Shown: positions 1-8,652, numbered from the stretch's first letter. The stretch: 64,000 bases of DNA from Candidatus Zhuqueibacterota bacterium (GCA_016931935.1 JAFGDW010000268.1:1-64000); one strand, 5' to 3'. Numbers and translations: made by a program. Notes: generated by a model from the sequence alone, not told the origin.

Positions 1-35
1 ACATTTTTTGGCAGAAAATGTTAAAACATATTTTA

Positions 36-122
36 GACAGGATTTCACGGATTCACAGGATTTGTATAATCTCTTCCTCTAAGAAATTCTGTTCATCCTG
101 TTATCCTGTCTAATTTTTTTAA
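36..122. repeat. Fold-back repeat of the ACAGGATT type, ending in a T-run
   Basis: Bases 36-63 (GACAGGATTTCACGGATTCA onward) and 85-110 (ending in CATCCTGTTATCCTGTC) form an imperfect inverted repeat. Seven T's follow at 114-120. The fold plus T-run could terminate a gene lying left of the window. The short-period ACAGGATT motif also makes it look like a member of a dispersed intergenic fold-back family. I see no coding potential in 1-295. Confidence 0.5.
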
Positions 123-295
123 TTCTGGTTTATCCAGGTTATGAAACATTAATGTACGGAGAACGGAGAAAGGACAACGGATAATGGAAAAACGTTTTCC
201 GTTTTCAATTCTCCTTACAACCAATCGTCATTCTGATGATTTAATATAAGTTGAAAATTAATTAACTATAAACTAATAAACTAAAAGGAGAGAAC

Positions 296-1642
296 ATGAA
301 ACAGGTCGGATTGCTGTTGCTATTCGTCTGTCTATCTGCAGGGATTGTGCTGGCACAAGAACTGCCTGCCGGGGAAGCCGCCCTCGGTACCAGGAAGTAT
401 GAACAATATGAAAAACCCGAAGTCTGCAAAAGTTGTCATGTGGACATTTACCAGCAATGGACACAGGCAATGATGAGCCAGGCTTACACCCACCATTGGG
501 ATGAAATTGAGTACTTTGATCTGGCTGTGGCGCACGGCAAGGTCGATCCCAAATTCAAGCCGGTTTCCGACGGATGTAACGGTTGTCACACTCCCATGGC
601 CTTTCTCGCAGGCGACGTCCCGCCACCACGGCCTGAAGCGAACTCCCGCGCCAATGAAAGTGTGAGTTGCGATGTTTGTCATACCATCAAAGGTATGGCG
701 GGTGATACCCCGCATAATTTCAGTTATATTTCAAATCCCGGCCGCTTAAAGTATGGACCCAAACCCGGACTTGAATCGCCACACCACGAAACAGAAGAAA
801 GCGACTTTCTGAAACAGGCGCAATTCTGCGGGAATTGCCACAATGAAAAAGATCCATGGGGCATGTGGGTCAAGGGAACACAACTGGAATGGCTGGAAGG
901 GCCGTATTCCAAAGAAGGAGTGCCGTGTCACCGTTGTCATATGCCAAAAGCACGCGGCAAAAATGCTACAATGTCGCAGGAAGATGATGTTGCCCAGCAT
1001 CTGTTCCATGGTGCGCACGATCCCGGCAAACTGGCGGGCGCTGTGGAATTAAGAATGCATCCCGAAGTTCGTGAAGTCGCATACGATGAAGCAGTCGTCG
1101 TGAAAGTACAATTATTTAATGCAAAAGCCGGTCACAAAATTCCCACCGGTTCAGTGGAAGACCGCATTGTCTGGCTGCATGTAACCGCCACCGATGCAGA
1201 AGGCAAGGAATATCATTTACCGGTCGATCCCAAAGGCTTCGAGGGCGAAGAGTATACCATCGCTGATGATGTTCTGGCTTATCAGGATTTAGGCATTCCG
1301 CTTGGTAAATCCGATTTCCCGGGCGTGCAACGCGATGGCGTGCCGGTTGGTGATCGTATTTTCCGCAAACCATATTTCGATGAACAAGGGCGAATGACAA
1401 TTATGCAATGGAACACCGCTTCGTTCGGTCCCGATTACCGAATCGGACCACGTGAAACGAAAATTGAAACATTCACCTGGCAATTACCCGATGATATTGC
1501 ACTGGGCAAAATTACATTCAAAGCGGTGCTCAATTACCAAAAACTTGTTAAACCAGTCGCTGAATTGTTAAACGTGCCGGAAGACGAAAGCGAAATCAAC
1601 ATTATCAACACTGCCACGACCTGGGTGGAAGTATACGAATAA
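296..1642 (+). CDS. Secreted pentahaem c-type cytochrome (cytochrome c554-like)
   Basis: This is a periplasmic electron-transfer protein of 448 aa. The start follows AAAGGAG at 284-290. Residues 1-20 form a signal peptide (hydrophobic LLLLFVCLSAGIVLA ending before QE). Five CxxCH haem sites are visible at C44-H48, C94-H98, C125-H129, C178-H182 and C211-H215, all in the N-terminal half. The C-terminal ~200 residues have no haem motif and look beta-rich (VKVQLFNAKAGHKIPTGS), as in multihaem cytochromes with an Ig-like C-terminal domain. The next gene, ~100 bp downstream, encodes a haem-carrying barrel-like protein, so the two probably work together in electron transfer across the envelope. The electron donor and acceptor cannot be read from sequence. 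The family assignment rests on motif spacing. Confidence 0.85.
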   Translation: MKQVGLLLLFVCLSAGIVLAQELPAGEAALGTRKYEQYEKPEVCKSCHVDIYQQWTQAMMSQAYTHHWDEIEYFDLAVAHGKVDPKFKPVSDGCNGCHTPMAFLAGDVPPPRPEANSRANESVSCDVCHTIKGMAGDTPHNFSYISNPGRLKYGPKPGLESPHHETEESDFLKQAQFCGNCHNEKDPWGMWVKGTQLEWLEGPYSKEGVPCHRCHMPKARGKNATMSQEDDVAQHLFHGAHDPGKLAGAVELRMHPEVREVAYDEAVVVKVQLFNAKAGHKIPTGSVEDRIVWLHVTATDAEGKEYHLPVDPKGFEGEEYTIADDVLAYQDLGIPLGKSDFPGVQRDGVPVGDRIFRKPYFDEQGRMTIMQWNTASFGPDYRIGPRETKIETFTWQLPDDIALGKITFKAVLNYQKLVKPVAELLNVPEDESEINIINTATTWVEVYE

Positions 1643-1743
1643 CGCGCGAAATGTGAAATGTGAAACGAAAGACCAAAAATAATATTCGTTAGGCATTTCT
1701 TCACTTTCCAAAATTTTCATTTGCTAAAAAAGGAGAACAAAAT

Positions 1744-2910
1744 ATGAAACGAATGACAGTAGCTGCACTGCTCATTCTAGTTTTACTCTCGTTATGCCTT
1801 GTCTCGGAATCATCGGCGATTCCCGCATTTGCCCGTCGTTATAAAATTTCTTGCAACACTTGCCATTCCCCGTTTCCTCGGCTCAAACCATACGGCGATG
1901 AGTTTGCCGGCAATGGTTTCATTATTAAAGAAGATGAAAAAGAACGCGACTACATTTCTGCCGGTGACGAGATGCTCTGGTTGAATAAAGATTTTCCGAT
2001 TGCAGTTCGCTTTGATGCATATGCGGTGTACGACCAGAATGACGACCAGCAAGTCAAAAAAGACATTGAGTCAATCTATGGTTTAAAGCTGTTATCTGGC
2101 GGCACTGTTTATAAGAATGTTGGATATTACTTCTACTTCTTCATGAACGAACGCGGCGAAATTGCCGGTGTTGAAGATGCGTACTTGCATTTCGATAACC
2201 TGTTCGGAACTCCGCTGGATTTGTTGGTGGGTCAGTTTCAAACCTGCGATCCACTGATGAAACGTGAATTACGCCTGACATTTGAAGATTATGCAATCTA
2301 CGGTGCTCGCTTTGGTAATTCTGTGACAAATCTGACTTATGACCGTGGCGTTATTCTGACATATGGTATTGAAAAGACGGGCACGGATTTACTAGCAACA
2401 ATTGTTAATGGCAATGGAATTGGCGAATCCGGCGACGACGAAAAATTTGACTCGGATGATTACAAAAATTATGGTCTGCGGGTCAAACAGGGTATTGGCG
2501 AAATGTTGAGTATCGGTGCGTTCTATTATCGCGGCAAAGAGCGGCAGAGTGATATCGATAATAAAATTACCTATATCGGGCCGGACGTAAATATTACAGC
2601 CGGACCATTTCAGTTCACCGGCCAATATCTGGAACGAAAAGATAGCAACGCTTTATTTGCTCCGGGAACCGCAGAACTTAAATCCAAAGGTATGGTGGCT
2701 GAATTGGTATTTTCTCCGCAACTTGATCGTTCGCGCTATTACATAACCGGTTTGTACAACAAAATCGATTCGGACGATTATAAATACGAGACGGCCACTA
2801 TCAGCGGCACGTATCAACTTGCACGGAATTTACGAATAATGGCAGAATATACGCGTGATTTACAACATGATTTTAACCGCGTCACCATGGGGCTGGTCAG
2901 CGGATTTTAA
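1744..2910 (+). CDS. Outer-membrane beta-barrel protein with an N-terminal c-haem motif
   Basis: The product is 388 aa, starting after AAAGGAGAAC. It has a signal peptide (residues 1-25, ending SESSA) followed at once by FARRYKISCNTCHSPFPRLK, a single CxxCH haem site (C37, C40, H41). The remaining ~330 residues alternate short amphipathic strands and turns (YRGKERQSDI, YNKIDSDDYKY) and end in VTMGLVSGF. A terminal aromatic residue is typical of outer-membrane barrels. Proteins with this single N-terminal haem plus porin-like body occur beside multihaem cytochromes in electron-transfer loci. The barrel is inferred from the strand pattern. The role is probably to hold or pass an electron carrier at the outer membrane, together with the pentahaem cytochrome upstream. 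Confidence 0.7.
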   Translation: MKRMTVAALLILVLLSLCLVSESSAIPAFARRYKISCNTCHSPFPRLKPYGDEFAGNGFIIKEDEKERDYISAGDEMLWLNKDFPIAVRFDAYAVYDQNDDQQVKKDIESIYGLKLLSGGTVYKNVGYYFYFFMNERGEIAGVEDAYLHFDNLFGTPLDLLVGQFQTCDPLMKRELRLTFEDYAIYGARFGNSVTNLTYDRGVILTYGIEKTGTDLLATIVNGNGIGESGDDEKFDSDDYKNYGLRVKQGIGEMLSIGAFYYRGKERQSDIDNKITYIGPDVNITAGPFQFTGQYLERKDSNALFAPGTAELKSKGMVAELVFSPQLDRSRYYITGLYNKIDSDDYKYETATISGTYQLARNLRIMAEYTRDLQHDFNRVTMGLVSGF

Positions 2911-3105
2911 TCCACATTAAATAAAAAGATAAGAACAGCTAGGCATCATGGGACATCATCAAAAAACAATTATTTGAAAATTAAATTCAAAGATCGACTT
3001 AAATATTATTTTAGCTAATCAATGTCCGCTTAATGTCGATTACTTTTTGTATGTAAAAGTCTTATTAATATCAACAAAATGTTAATGTTTAACGGCATTT
3101 TTTTA

Positions 3106-3135
3106 TTGACTAATTCAAATAATTTTGTTTATTGT
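3106..3135 (+). promoter_or_regulatory. Possible sigma70-type promoter
   Basis: TTGACT at 3106-3111 is followed after 18 bases by TATTGT at 3130-3135. It lies 28 bp before the start of the DUF2892 gene, and the upstream region is AT-rich. The spacing is acceptable but the -10 is weak. Confidence 0.35.
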
Positions 3136-3162
3136 AATAATAATTATTATAAGGAGGGTTCC

Positions 3163-3363
3163 ATGAAACGTAATGTCGGAATTATCGACAAAGCCATTCG
3201 GATTGTTGTCGGTCTCGCGCTAATCATACTTGCTCTGATTGACAAGCAATGGTGGTGGGGTGCGATCGGACTGGTTCTCATGATTACTGGATTTATAAAT
3301 CGTTGCTTATTATATTTACCATTTAAAATTTCAACGTATAAAGCTAAAGAAAAGGAATCATAG
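3163..3363 (+). CDS. DUF2892 (YgaP-like) small membrane protein
   Basis: The protein is 66 aa. I chose the ATG at 3163 because a near-perfect Shine-Dalgarno AAGGAGGG (3151-3158) sits just before it; the longer upstream reading lacks one. It opens MKRNVGIIDKAIRI and carries two hydrophobic helices (residues ~12-28 and ~31-50). This is the pattern of the DUF2892 inner-membrane domain, which is often fused to or found beside rhodanese and other sulfur/redox proteins. The specific function is unknown. It sits between the haem-bearing barrel protein and a haem-motif lipoprotein, so it belongs to an envelope redox neighbourhood. Confidence 0.75.
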   Translation: MKRNVGIIDKAIRIVVGLALIILALIDKQWWWGAIGLVLMITGFINRCLLYLPFKISTYKAKEKES

Positions 3364-3390
3364 CAAATCATTGATATCCAGGAACACAAT

Positions 3391-3435
3391 ACAGATGCAT
3401 GAATCCTTAAATTATCATCGGATTCATGCATCTGT
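3391..3435. terminator. 16-bp perfect hairpin
   Basis: ACAGATGCATGAATCC (3391-3406) is an exact inverted repeat of GGATTCATGCATCTGT (3420-3435), with a 13-base loop. It lies between the DUF2892 gene and the lipoprotein gene. No T-run follows on either strand, so it may act as a processing/stability hairpin or a factor-dependent terminator rather than an intrinsic one. Confidence 0.6.
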
Positions 3436-3477
3436 TGTCATTCAGTGAATAACAAATTTAATAAGGAGTCCGGCCTA

Positions 3478-3930
3478 ATGAAATATATTGCTGCTTTTTT
3501 ATTGATTCTTCTTTTTCCCGTCTTCACTATAACTCAGTGCTCAAAATCCAAACAGGAACAAACTGCTGATAAAAAAGTAGAACAATCCCTCGAACAGCAA
3601 GTTGGACTGCTGTTCAAAGAACATTGTGCTACAGCCAATTGTCACCGTGGTGAACGTCCCAAGAAAAAGTTGGACCTTGAACCGAATAAGTTTGTAGCGT
3701 CCACAGTTGATGTTGCAAGTCTCGAGCTGCCGGATTTAAAGCTTATCGATACGCTGGAACCGGAAAATAGCTATTTATTGAAAAAAGTACGAGGCGATGA
3801 GGACATTGTCGATGACCGAATGCCAGAGGATGCTCCGTCATTAACGCCGGAACAAATTCAACTTATTCTGGATTGGGCGCTGGAATTACAAGCGTCAGAA
3901 CAAGCAGCGGATTCAACTAGTTCAATGTGA
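3478..3930 (+). CDS. Lipoprotein with a CX4CH cytochrome-like motif
   Basis: The product is 150 aa. The ATG at 3478 follows AAGGAG and gives a clean lipoprotein signal: hydrophobic residues 4-19, then TITQC with the acylated cysteine at C21. The mature protein has C50-ATAN-C55-H56, a CX4CH motif, followed by KKKLDLEP. That pattern is common in planctomycete-type cytochrome c domains annotated from metagenomes (motif CxxxxCH then a LxLEP segment). The C-terminal part (RMPEDAPSLTPEQIQLILDWA) matches the usual end of such domains. Whether CX4CH binds haem here is not certain. It is probably an envelope-anchored electron carrier or haem-binding protein of the cytochrome cluster. Confidence 0.65.
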   Translation: MKYIAAFLLILLFPVFTITQCSKSKQEQTADKKVEQSLEQQVGLLFKEHCATANCHRGERPKKKLDLEPNKFVASTVDVASLELPDLKLIDTLEPENSYLLKKVRGDEDIVDDRMPEDAPSLTPEQIQLILDWALELQASEQAADSTSSM

Positions 3931-3964
3931 TTCAATTAACTTTGCTTAATAAGGATTTTAGCAT

Positions 3965-4432
3965 ATGGTGACCGATAAAGAAATGCGATCACACATATTA
4001 AGTTTGGTTTTGCTGTCGCTGGGGGGATTGTTATTGCACGTGCGAGCACATCCACCATCATCAAATCCGGCAAATTATGCGCCGGCTATTTTTGGAATCG
4101 TGAATGTATTGGTGGTGCCGTTTTTGTTGATGAGTAAACGGATGTGGCTCATTGGTTACTTGATAAACGGTTTTGGTGCAACTTTCGGTATCGTATTAAT
4201 GGGAGCGTCTTCATTGACTGCATTACCATTTCCATTAACGGTTTCCAGTTTGTTTTTGAGAACACTATTACCTGATATTTTTTTATTAATACCCAAATTA
4301 TTTATAGCGCAACGAATTTTGTATTATTACAAAGCATCAGGTACCGGGCGGTTGTTTACGGCCTGGTGGTGGACAAGGCATATTGGTTACGTTATGATTA
4401 TCTATACCATCGGACATTTTGTTTGGAGGTAA
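3965..4432 (+). CDS. Four-helix integral membrane protein of unknown function
   Basis: The product is 155 aa with four predicted membrane segments (about residues 10-27, 41-80 as two, 88-112, and 135-153). I do not recognise the family. Its last helix reads WWWTRHIGYVMIIYTIGHFV, with two histidines 12 residues apart (pattern WW-x2-H-x10-GH). The tiny protein encoded directly downstream repeats that pattern. It follows a haem-motif lipoprotein by 34 bp, so a haem- or quinone-related membrane role is possible but unproven. Confidence 0.6.
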   Translation: MVTDKEMRSHILSLVLLSLGGLLLHVRAHPPSSNPANYAPAIFGIVNVLVVPFLLMSKRMWLIGYLINGFGATFGIVLMGASSLTALPFPLTVSSLFLRTLLPDIFLLIPKLFIAQRILYYYKASGTGRLFTAWWWTRHIGYVMIIYTIGHFVWR

Positions 4433-4435
4433 ATC

Positions 4436-4534
4436 ATGCTGAAACATCTTATCCGTGGCAGATTGGGTTGGTGGATAATTCATGTTATCGCGATTACATT
4501 CGTCCTATGGCTGGGACATGTCGTTTCATTATAA
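4436..4534 (+). CDS. 32-aa single-helix membrane protein
   Basis: The short ORF MLKHLIRGRLGWWIIHVIAI... has 32 codons. Its Shine-Dalgarno GGAGG (4425-4429) lies inside the last codons of the preceding gene, and the gap is 3 bp, which suggests translational coupling. After a basic N-terminus, one hydrophobic helix fills the rest. GWWIIH...LWLGHVV matches the last helix of the upstream protein at WW, the first His and GH, with the same 12-residue His spacing. It may be a duplicated helix acting as a small subunit. Confidence 0.55.
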   Translation: MLKHLIRGRLGWWIIHVIAITFVLWLGHVVSL

Positions 4535-4599
4535 ACTCGTTTATTCGTTTATATTTTTAATTTGCAAAATCATCATCTGAAAAAATGAGGAGCAGAGTT

Positions 4600-5040
4600 A
4601 TGAAAGTCAAGGATATTTTGGCTGAAAAAGGCACCGATGTCGCAACTATTACTGGTGATACAACGGTGTGGCAGGCAATGAACAAATTTGCAGCACAAAA
4701 AGTAGGTTCCCTACTCGTGCTTGGGGGGACAGGCAACATTATCGGAATTATTGCCGCGCGGGATGTACTGATGAGTGTGTTGAAACATCGTGATAAACTT
4801 GATACCATGCCAGTCAGCGAAATTATGACGAAGGATATAATTGTTGCTTCCCCGGATGATGATCTGGATTACGTTGAAGCAATCATGACTGAAAATCGTA
4901 TCCGACACGTCCCGATCATTGAAAATAAGGCATTGGCTGGTATTGTATCGATTGGTGATCTAGTTAAAGCACAACTAAAACAAACCAGTGTTGAAAATCG
5001 GTATTTACGGGATTTTATTGAAGGTAAATATCCGGCTTAA
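4600..5040 (+). CDS. Twin CBS-domain protein
   Basis: The product is 146 aa. The ATG at 4600 is preceded by GAGGAG; an earlier in-frame codon has no ribosome site. Two tandem CBS motifs form one Bateman module: residues ~7-60 (VWQAMNKFAAQKVGSLLVL...GIIAARDVL) and ~75-130 (VSEIMTKDIIVASPDDDLDYVEAIMTENRIRHVPII...GIVSIGDLV). Bateman modules usually bind adenine nucleotides and regulate a partner. No catalytic domain is fused here, so it is likely a free-standing energy or redox sensor. The following gene, rubredoxin, lies 167 bp away. The partner is unknown. Confidence 0.85.
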   Translation: MKVKDILAEKGTDVATITGDTTVWQAMNKFAAQKVGSLLVLGGTGNIIGIIAARDVLMSVLKHRDKLDTMPVSEIMTKDIIVASPDDDLDYVEAIMTENRIRHVPIIENKALAGIVSIGDLVKAQLKQTSVENRYLRDFIEGKYPA

Positions 5041-5207
5041 AGCGATATCACACGAAGAATATCGACTGAAAGAGATGATTGGTGAATGCGTACCAGAAGT
5101 CTCTACAATTGGACTATATTCTATTCAGGTGCAATTCGTATAAAGGAAATTTAAATAAAAATTCTTAAACAAAACGTTTCTAACATTAAAATGAAGGAGA
5201 TATTCAA

Positions 5208-5366
5208 ATGAAAAAGTATGTATGTGTCGCATGTGGTTATGTGTATGATCCGGCAGAAGGTGATCCTGACAATGGAATCGATCCGGGAACATCATTTGAT
5301 GATCTTCCCGACGATTGGGTGTGCCCGGTATGTGGTGTTGGTAAAGACCAGTTTGAAGAAGAATAA
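5208..5366 (+). CDS. Rubredoxin
   Basis: This small iron protein is 52 aa ([20 protein letters not shown]...), starting after AAGGAGATATTCAA. It has the two CxxCG knuckles that hold one Fe(Cys)4 centre: C6-V-A-C9-G and C39-P-V-C42-G. The usual [13 protein letters not shown] block precedes the second knuckle. Length and motif spacing are standard. Rubredoxins pass single electrons, often to rubrerythrin-type peroxidases or oxygen reductases. Two rubrerythrin-like proteins lacking their own rubredoxin domain are encoded at 16-17 kb, so this could be their donor (inference). Confidence 0.95.
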   Translation: MKKYVCVACGYVYDPAEGDPDNGIDPGTSFDDLPDDWVCPVCGVGKDQFEEE

Positions 5367-5484
5367 TCGAAAATATGGTCGTCGCTTAGCAATCAGGTGA
5401 TCGTGACATATTATGTGATGGTTATTCAAAAGAATCGTCAACGCTCACCCGATGATTTTATTTGATTATAAGTATGATAATATT

Positions 5485-5520
5485 GCGTGGTAATACGATG
5501 CTATTACCACGCGTTTTTCT
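5485..5520 (+). terminator. Rho-independent terminator
   Basis: GCGTGGTAATA (5485-5495) pairs perfectly with TATTACCACGC (5502-5512) around a 6-base loop, followed by GTTTTTCT. It ends the rubredoxin transcript. It also shows that the upstream in-frame codons before 5540 do not belong to the next gene. Confidence 0.85.
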
Positions 5521-5539
5521 GACGAAATCGGAGTGTATT

Positions 5540-7288
5540 ATGGTTACAAATAATATGACTATTATCATCGGAGGTGATGCAGGGCAAGGGGTTGAATCAT
5601 CTGGCGCGGGATTTTGCAAGGCACTTGCACGAGGCGGATTGCATGTCTACAGTGTTCAGGATAATCGATCGCGAATTCGTGGCGGTCACAATTTTTATAC
5701 TATTCGTGCACAAGCAGATCCAATCCGCAGTTGGACGGAACCAGTCCATTTGTTGGTAGCATTAACGAAGGAATCTGTTGAAATTCATGCTTCAAAATTA
5801 GTCAAAGGCGGCGCAGTTATTTGTGACAGCTCATTGAAAGTCGAGGCAGAGCCGCTTGAACAAGCAGGTATCAAACTCATTAATGTCCCTCTGGCCCAGT
5901 TGGCGAAGGATAGCGGTGGCAGTAAAGTTATGTCGAACACTGCCGCGCTTGGTGCGCTGGCTGGTCTCACTCAATTCCCCATGAAATATATCCAATCCGT
6001 TATTCATGACAATTTCAAGAAAAAAGGCGAGAAAATAATTGATATTAATTATAAAGTGGCACAGGCCGCATATGATTATGTCGTTGAACACTATGGACGA
6101 TCATTCGAATGGAATTTGCAGGCGGTTGATGTTGAACCACGTATGGTTATTAACGGGAATCACGCAATTGCATTGGGAGCGTTGGTTGGTGGCTGTAATT
6201 ATACATCAGCATATCCGATGACACCGGGTACATCTGTCTTTGAATGGCTTACCACGCATGCCGATGAATACGGCATTGTGTCAAAGCAAATGGAAGATGA
6301 AATCAGTGCAATCTGTGCCGGTATTGGCGCTGCCCATGTCGGCGCCCGGGTGATTGTACCAACATCGGGGGGCGGCTTTTCGTTAATGGTGGAAGCGCTC
6401 GGTTTTGCTGGCATGATCGAAGCACCCATCGTTATCGTCAATGCTCAACGTCCAGGTCCATCAACCGGATTTGCAACACGGACAGAACAGTCAGATTTAT
6501 TGTTTATTATATATGCATCGCAGGGGGAATTTCCGCGAATTGTACTTGCGCCCGGAACGACTAAGCAATGCTTTGAAGCTGGAGCTCGTGCCATGAATTT
6601 GTCGGAAAAATACCAGACACCTGTCATTATTTTGACTGATGCCTACCTGGCGAATTCGTTCCGTACGGTTAACAAGTCGGATATCGATTTCAGTTCGATC
6701 ACGATCGATCGGGGAGAATTTTTAACCGATGCAGATTTGGATAAACTGACTGAAAAATATAAACGTTATCTGATTACTGAATCCGGTATTTCACCGCGTG
6801 CTATTCCTGGTCATCCCAAGGCGATTTTTCGGACGACCAGTGACGAGCATAATGAAATTGGTGAAATTGTCGAAGAAGCCGATATTCGCAATCGGATGCA
6901 CACAAAGCGCATGAAGAAGCTTGAATTGGCGCGTCAGGAAATGCGAGCACCCGATTTATACGGGCCTGCACAAGCGGATGTGACACTTGTCTGTTGGGGG
7001 TCAACAATATCTGAAGCCCACGAGGCAATTCATATGCTAAATAGTGAAAAAAAGGATGCAGCAAATCTCCTGCACTTTGTTGATATATGGCCGTTTCCGG
7101 TAGAAAAGGCAACACCGTTTTTGGAGAACGCGAAAAAACGTGTTGCTGTTGAAGGTAATTACACTGCCCAACTCGCGCAGTTAATTCGTGCTGAAACAGG
7201 AATTAATATGGATGCCACTATTCTGAAATTTGATGGCCGGCCGTTTTCTCCCGAATACATTATCAACAAGCTGAAGGAGGTGCTCTAA
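5540..7288 (+). CDS. korA: 2-oxoacid:ferredoxin oxidoreductase, fused gamma-alpha subunit
   Basis: The product is 582 aa. I start it at ATG 5540 (GGAGTG just upstream); longer readings would run through the terminator. Residues ~5-185 are the gamma domain (TIIIGGDAGQGVESSGAGF, RSRIRGGHNFYTIR), and ~200-580 are the alpha domain, including YPMTPGTSVFEWL and the conserved EDEISAI thiamine-site region. With the next gene it forms the KorAB complex, which oxidatively decarboxylates a 2-oxoacid (2-oxoglutarate or similar) with CoA and reduces ferredoxin. The stop overlaps the korB start (TAATG), so the pair is translationally coupled. Substrate specificity cannot be fixed from sequence alone. Confidence 0.9.
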   Translation: MVTNNMTIIIGGDAGQGVESSGAGFCKALARGGLHVYSVQDNRSRIRGGHNFYTIRAQADPIRSWTEPVHLLVALTKESVEIHASKLVKGGAVICDSSLKVEAEPLEQAGIKLINVPLAQLAKDSGGSKVMSNTAALGALAGLTQFPMKYIQSVIHDNFKKKGEKIIDINYKVAQAAYDYVVEHYGRSFEWNLQAVDVEPRMVINGNHAIALGALVGGCNYTSAYPMTPGTSVFEWLTTHADEYGIVSKQMEDEISAICAGIGAAHVGARVIVPTSGGGFSLMVEALGFAGMIEAPIVIVNAQRPGPSTGFATRTEQSDLLFIIYASQGEFPRIVLAPGTTKQCFEAGARAMNLSEKYQTPVIILTDAYLANSFRTVNKSDIDFSSITIDRGEFLTDADLDKLTEKYKRYLITESGISPRAIPGHPKAIFRTTSDEHNEIGEIVEEADIRNRMHTKRMKKLELARQEMRAPDLYGPAQADVTLVCWGSTISEAHEAIHMLNSEKKDAANLLHFVDIWPFPVEKATPFLENAKKRVAVEGNYTAQLAQLIRAETGINMDATILKFDGRPFSPEYIINKLKEVL

Positions 7289-8148
7289 TGCCTACTGTAC
7301 AAGATTACACAAGTGTTCATCGCCCGACCTGGTGTCCGGGTTGTGGTAATTATGGTATCTGGAATTCGTTGAAAGCGGCGCTCGTCAATCAAAATTACGA
7401 ACTACACGATGTGCTGATTGTGTCGGGAATCGGCTGCGGAAGCAAGCTGCCCGATTATACTGAAGCGAACGGATTAATGACGCTGCATGGACGGCCGCTG
7501 GCGGTTGCCACCGGGTGTCATCTGGCAAATCACGATTTGAAAGTCGTGATTACTCATGGTGATGGCGATGGCTATAGTATGGGAGGCAATCACTTCCTGC
7601 ATACGATTCGCCGGAATCTGGATATTGTGGATATTTATCAGGACAATAAAGTATATGGCCTGACAAAAGGGCAATATTCACCAACCAGCGATAAAGGCTA
7701 CAAATCGAAAACCAGTCTCGGCGGTTCGATTGAAGAAGCTGTATTTCCACTGGCAGTGGCGCTGGCAGCCGGGGCTACATTTGTTTCCCGCAGTTTCGCC
7801 GGCGATACAGACCAATTGACATGGTTAATTGAACAAGCCCTGCAACACAAAGGCTACGCGATGATTGATGTTTTTCAGCCATGTGTCAGCTTCAATAAGA
7901 TAAATACGTACCAGTGGTACCAGGAACGCGTGTATAAATTACAGGATGATCCGAATTACGATACATCCAATCTTGATCTCGCATTCCAAAAAGCCCGTGA
8001 ATGGGGCGATCGGATTCCCACCGGTATTTTTTATCAGGTACAACGGCCAACCTATGCGGAACAAGTGCCAACGCTTGGTAAAGGTGCGCTGGTGAAGCAG
8101 GGTTTGCGCAACAGCGTGCCGGAATCGATTAAAAATGAGTTTGTGTAG
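7288..8148 (+). CDS. korB: 2-oxoacid:ferredoxin oxidoreductase, beta subunit
   Basis: The product is 286 aa. It binds thiamine diphosphate and carries the iron-sulfur cluster. It begins with RPTWCPGCGNYG (C16, C19), then GIGCGSKLPDY, then THGDGDGYSMGGNHF (ThDP/Mg loop near residue 90) and KVYGLTKGQYSPTS. A further cysteine in FQPCVSFN completes the usual set of four. Length is normal for KorB, with no fused ferredoxin domain, so a separate ferredoxin must accept the electrons. The start overlaps the korA stop by one base. Reduced ferredoxin from this enzyme could feed the FTR encoded at 9.9 kb. Confidence 0.92.
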   Translation: MPTVQDYTSVHRPTWCPGCGNYGIWNSLKAALVNQNYELHDVLIVSGIGCGSKLPDYTEANGLMTLHGRPLAVATGCHLANHDLKVVITHGDGDGYSMGGNHFLHTIRRNLDIVDIYQDNKVYGLTKGQYSPTSDKGYKSKTSLGGSIEEAVFPLAVALAAGATFVSRSFAGDTDQLTWLIEQALQHKGYAMIDVFQPCVSFNKINTYQWYQERVYKLQDDPNYDTSNLDLAFQKAREWGDRIPTGIFYQVQRPTYAEQVPTLGKGALVKQGLRNSVPESIKNEFV

Positions 8149-8424
8149 GATTTTTTTGATCCTTAGAAAAAGGGCTGATTGTCATCACACTGATTAACTC
8201 AGGACATTTAATTGAAAAATAATACGCGAAGAATTCGTTAAATTGACTGTTGGTTTTCAGATATTAATTGATTATATTAGAATTAAATAGTAGGGGACGT
8301 CTCCTGCTAATTACAGTGTTATAATCAAGATTGAATTCAATTATTTGCAGGATTGAATTTTTTTTAAATCGTTGCTTTAGTTCAGTGGTTTACATTAGAA
8401 AATTCGTTGAATAAGTTCAATGAG

Positions 8425-8652
8425 ATGAATAATTATATGTATACAATTGCGTTCGATAATAAAGATATCGTAATTAGATCAGATGAACAATCAGTCGATA
8501 AAAAAGTTCTTACAAACTTTCTGGGATTAATCGAGTTGGAACAAATTCGAAAAAGAAGCAAATTAACCGACGAGCAGATCGAAGTCTTATCAAAAGAAAT
8601 AAATCAACGAGCGTGGGATAAAATGAAAAACAATGCTTTGATGACTATTTGA
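8425..8652 (+). CDS. Probable antitoxin partner of a PIN-domain toxin
   Basis: This small acidic/basic protein is 75 aa from ATG 8425; an in-frame TTG at 8407 and an ATG at 8437 are alternatives. It has no clear DNA-binding motif that I can name. The second half (LTDEQIEVLSKEINQRAWDKM) is helical. It overlaps the PIN-domain gene by 4 bases (TTGA), the usual layout of a VapB/VapC-like operon with antitoxin first. AT-rich composition (poly-Asn/Lys/Ile codons) differs from flanking metabolic genes, which suggests acquisition. The antitoxin role is inferred from position. Confidence 0.55.
   Translation: MNNYMYTIAFDNKDIVIRSDEQSVDKKVLTNFLGLIELEQIRKRSKLTDEQIEVLSKEINQRAWDKMKNNALMTI

Noticed and set aside
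5462-5539. Upstream extension of korA by 26 codons
   Set aside because: The region contains a rho-independent terminator (5485-5520), and the family start with GGAGTG is at 5540.
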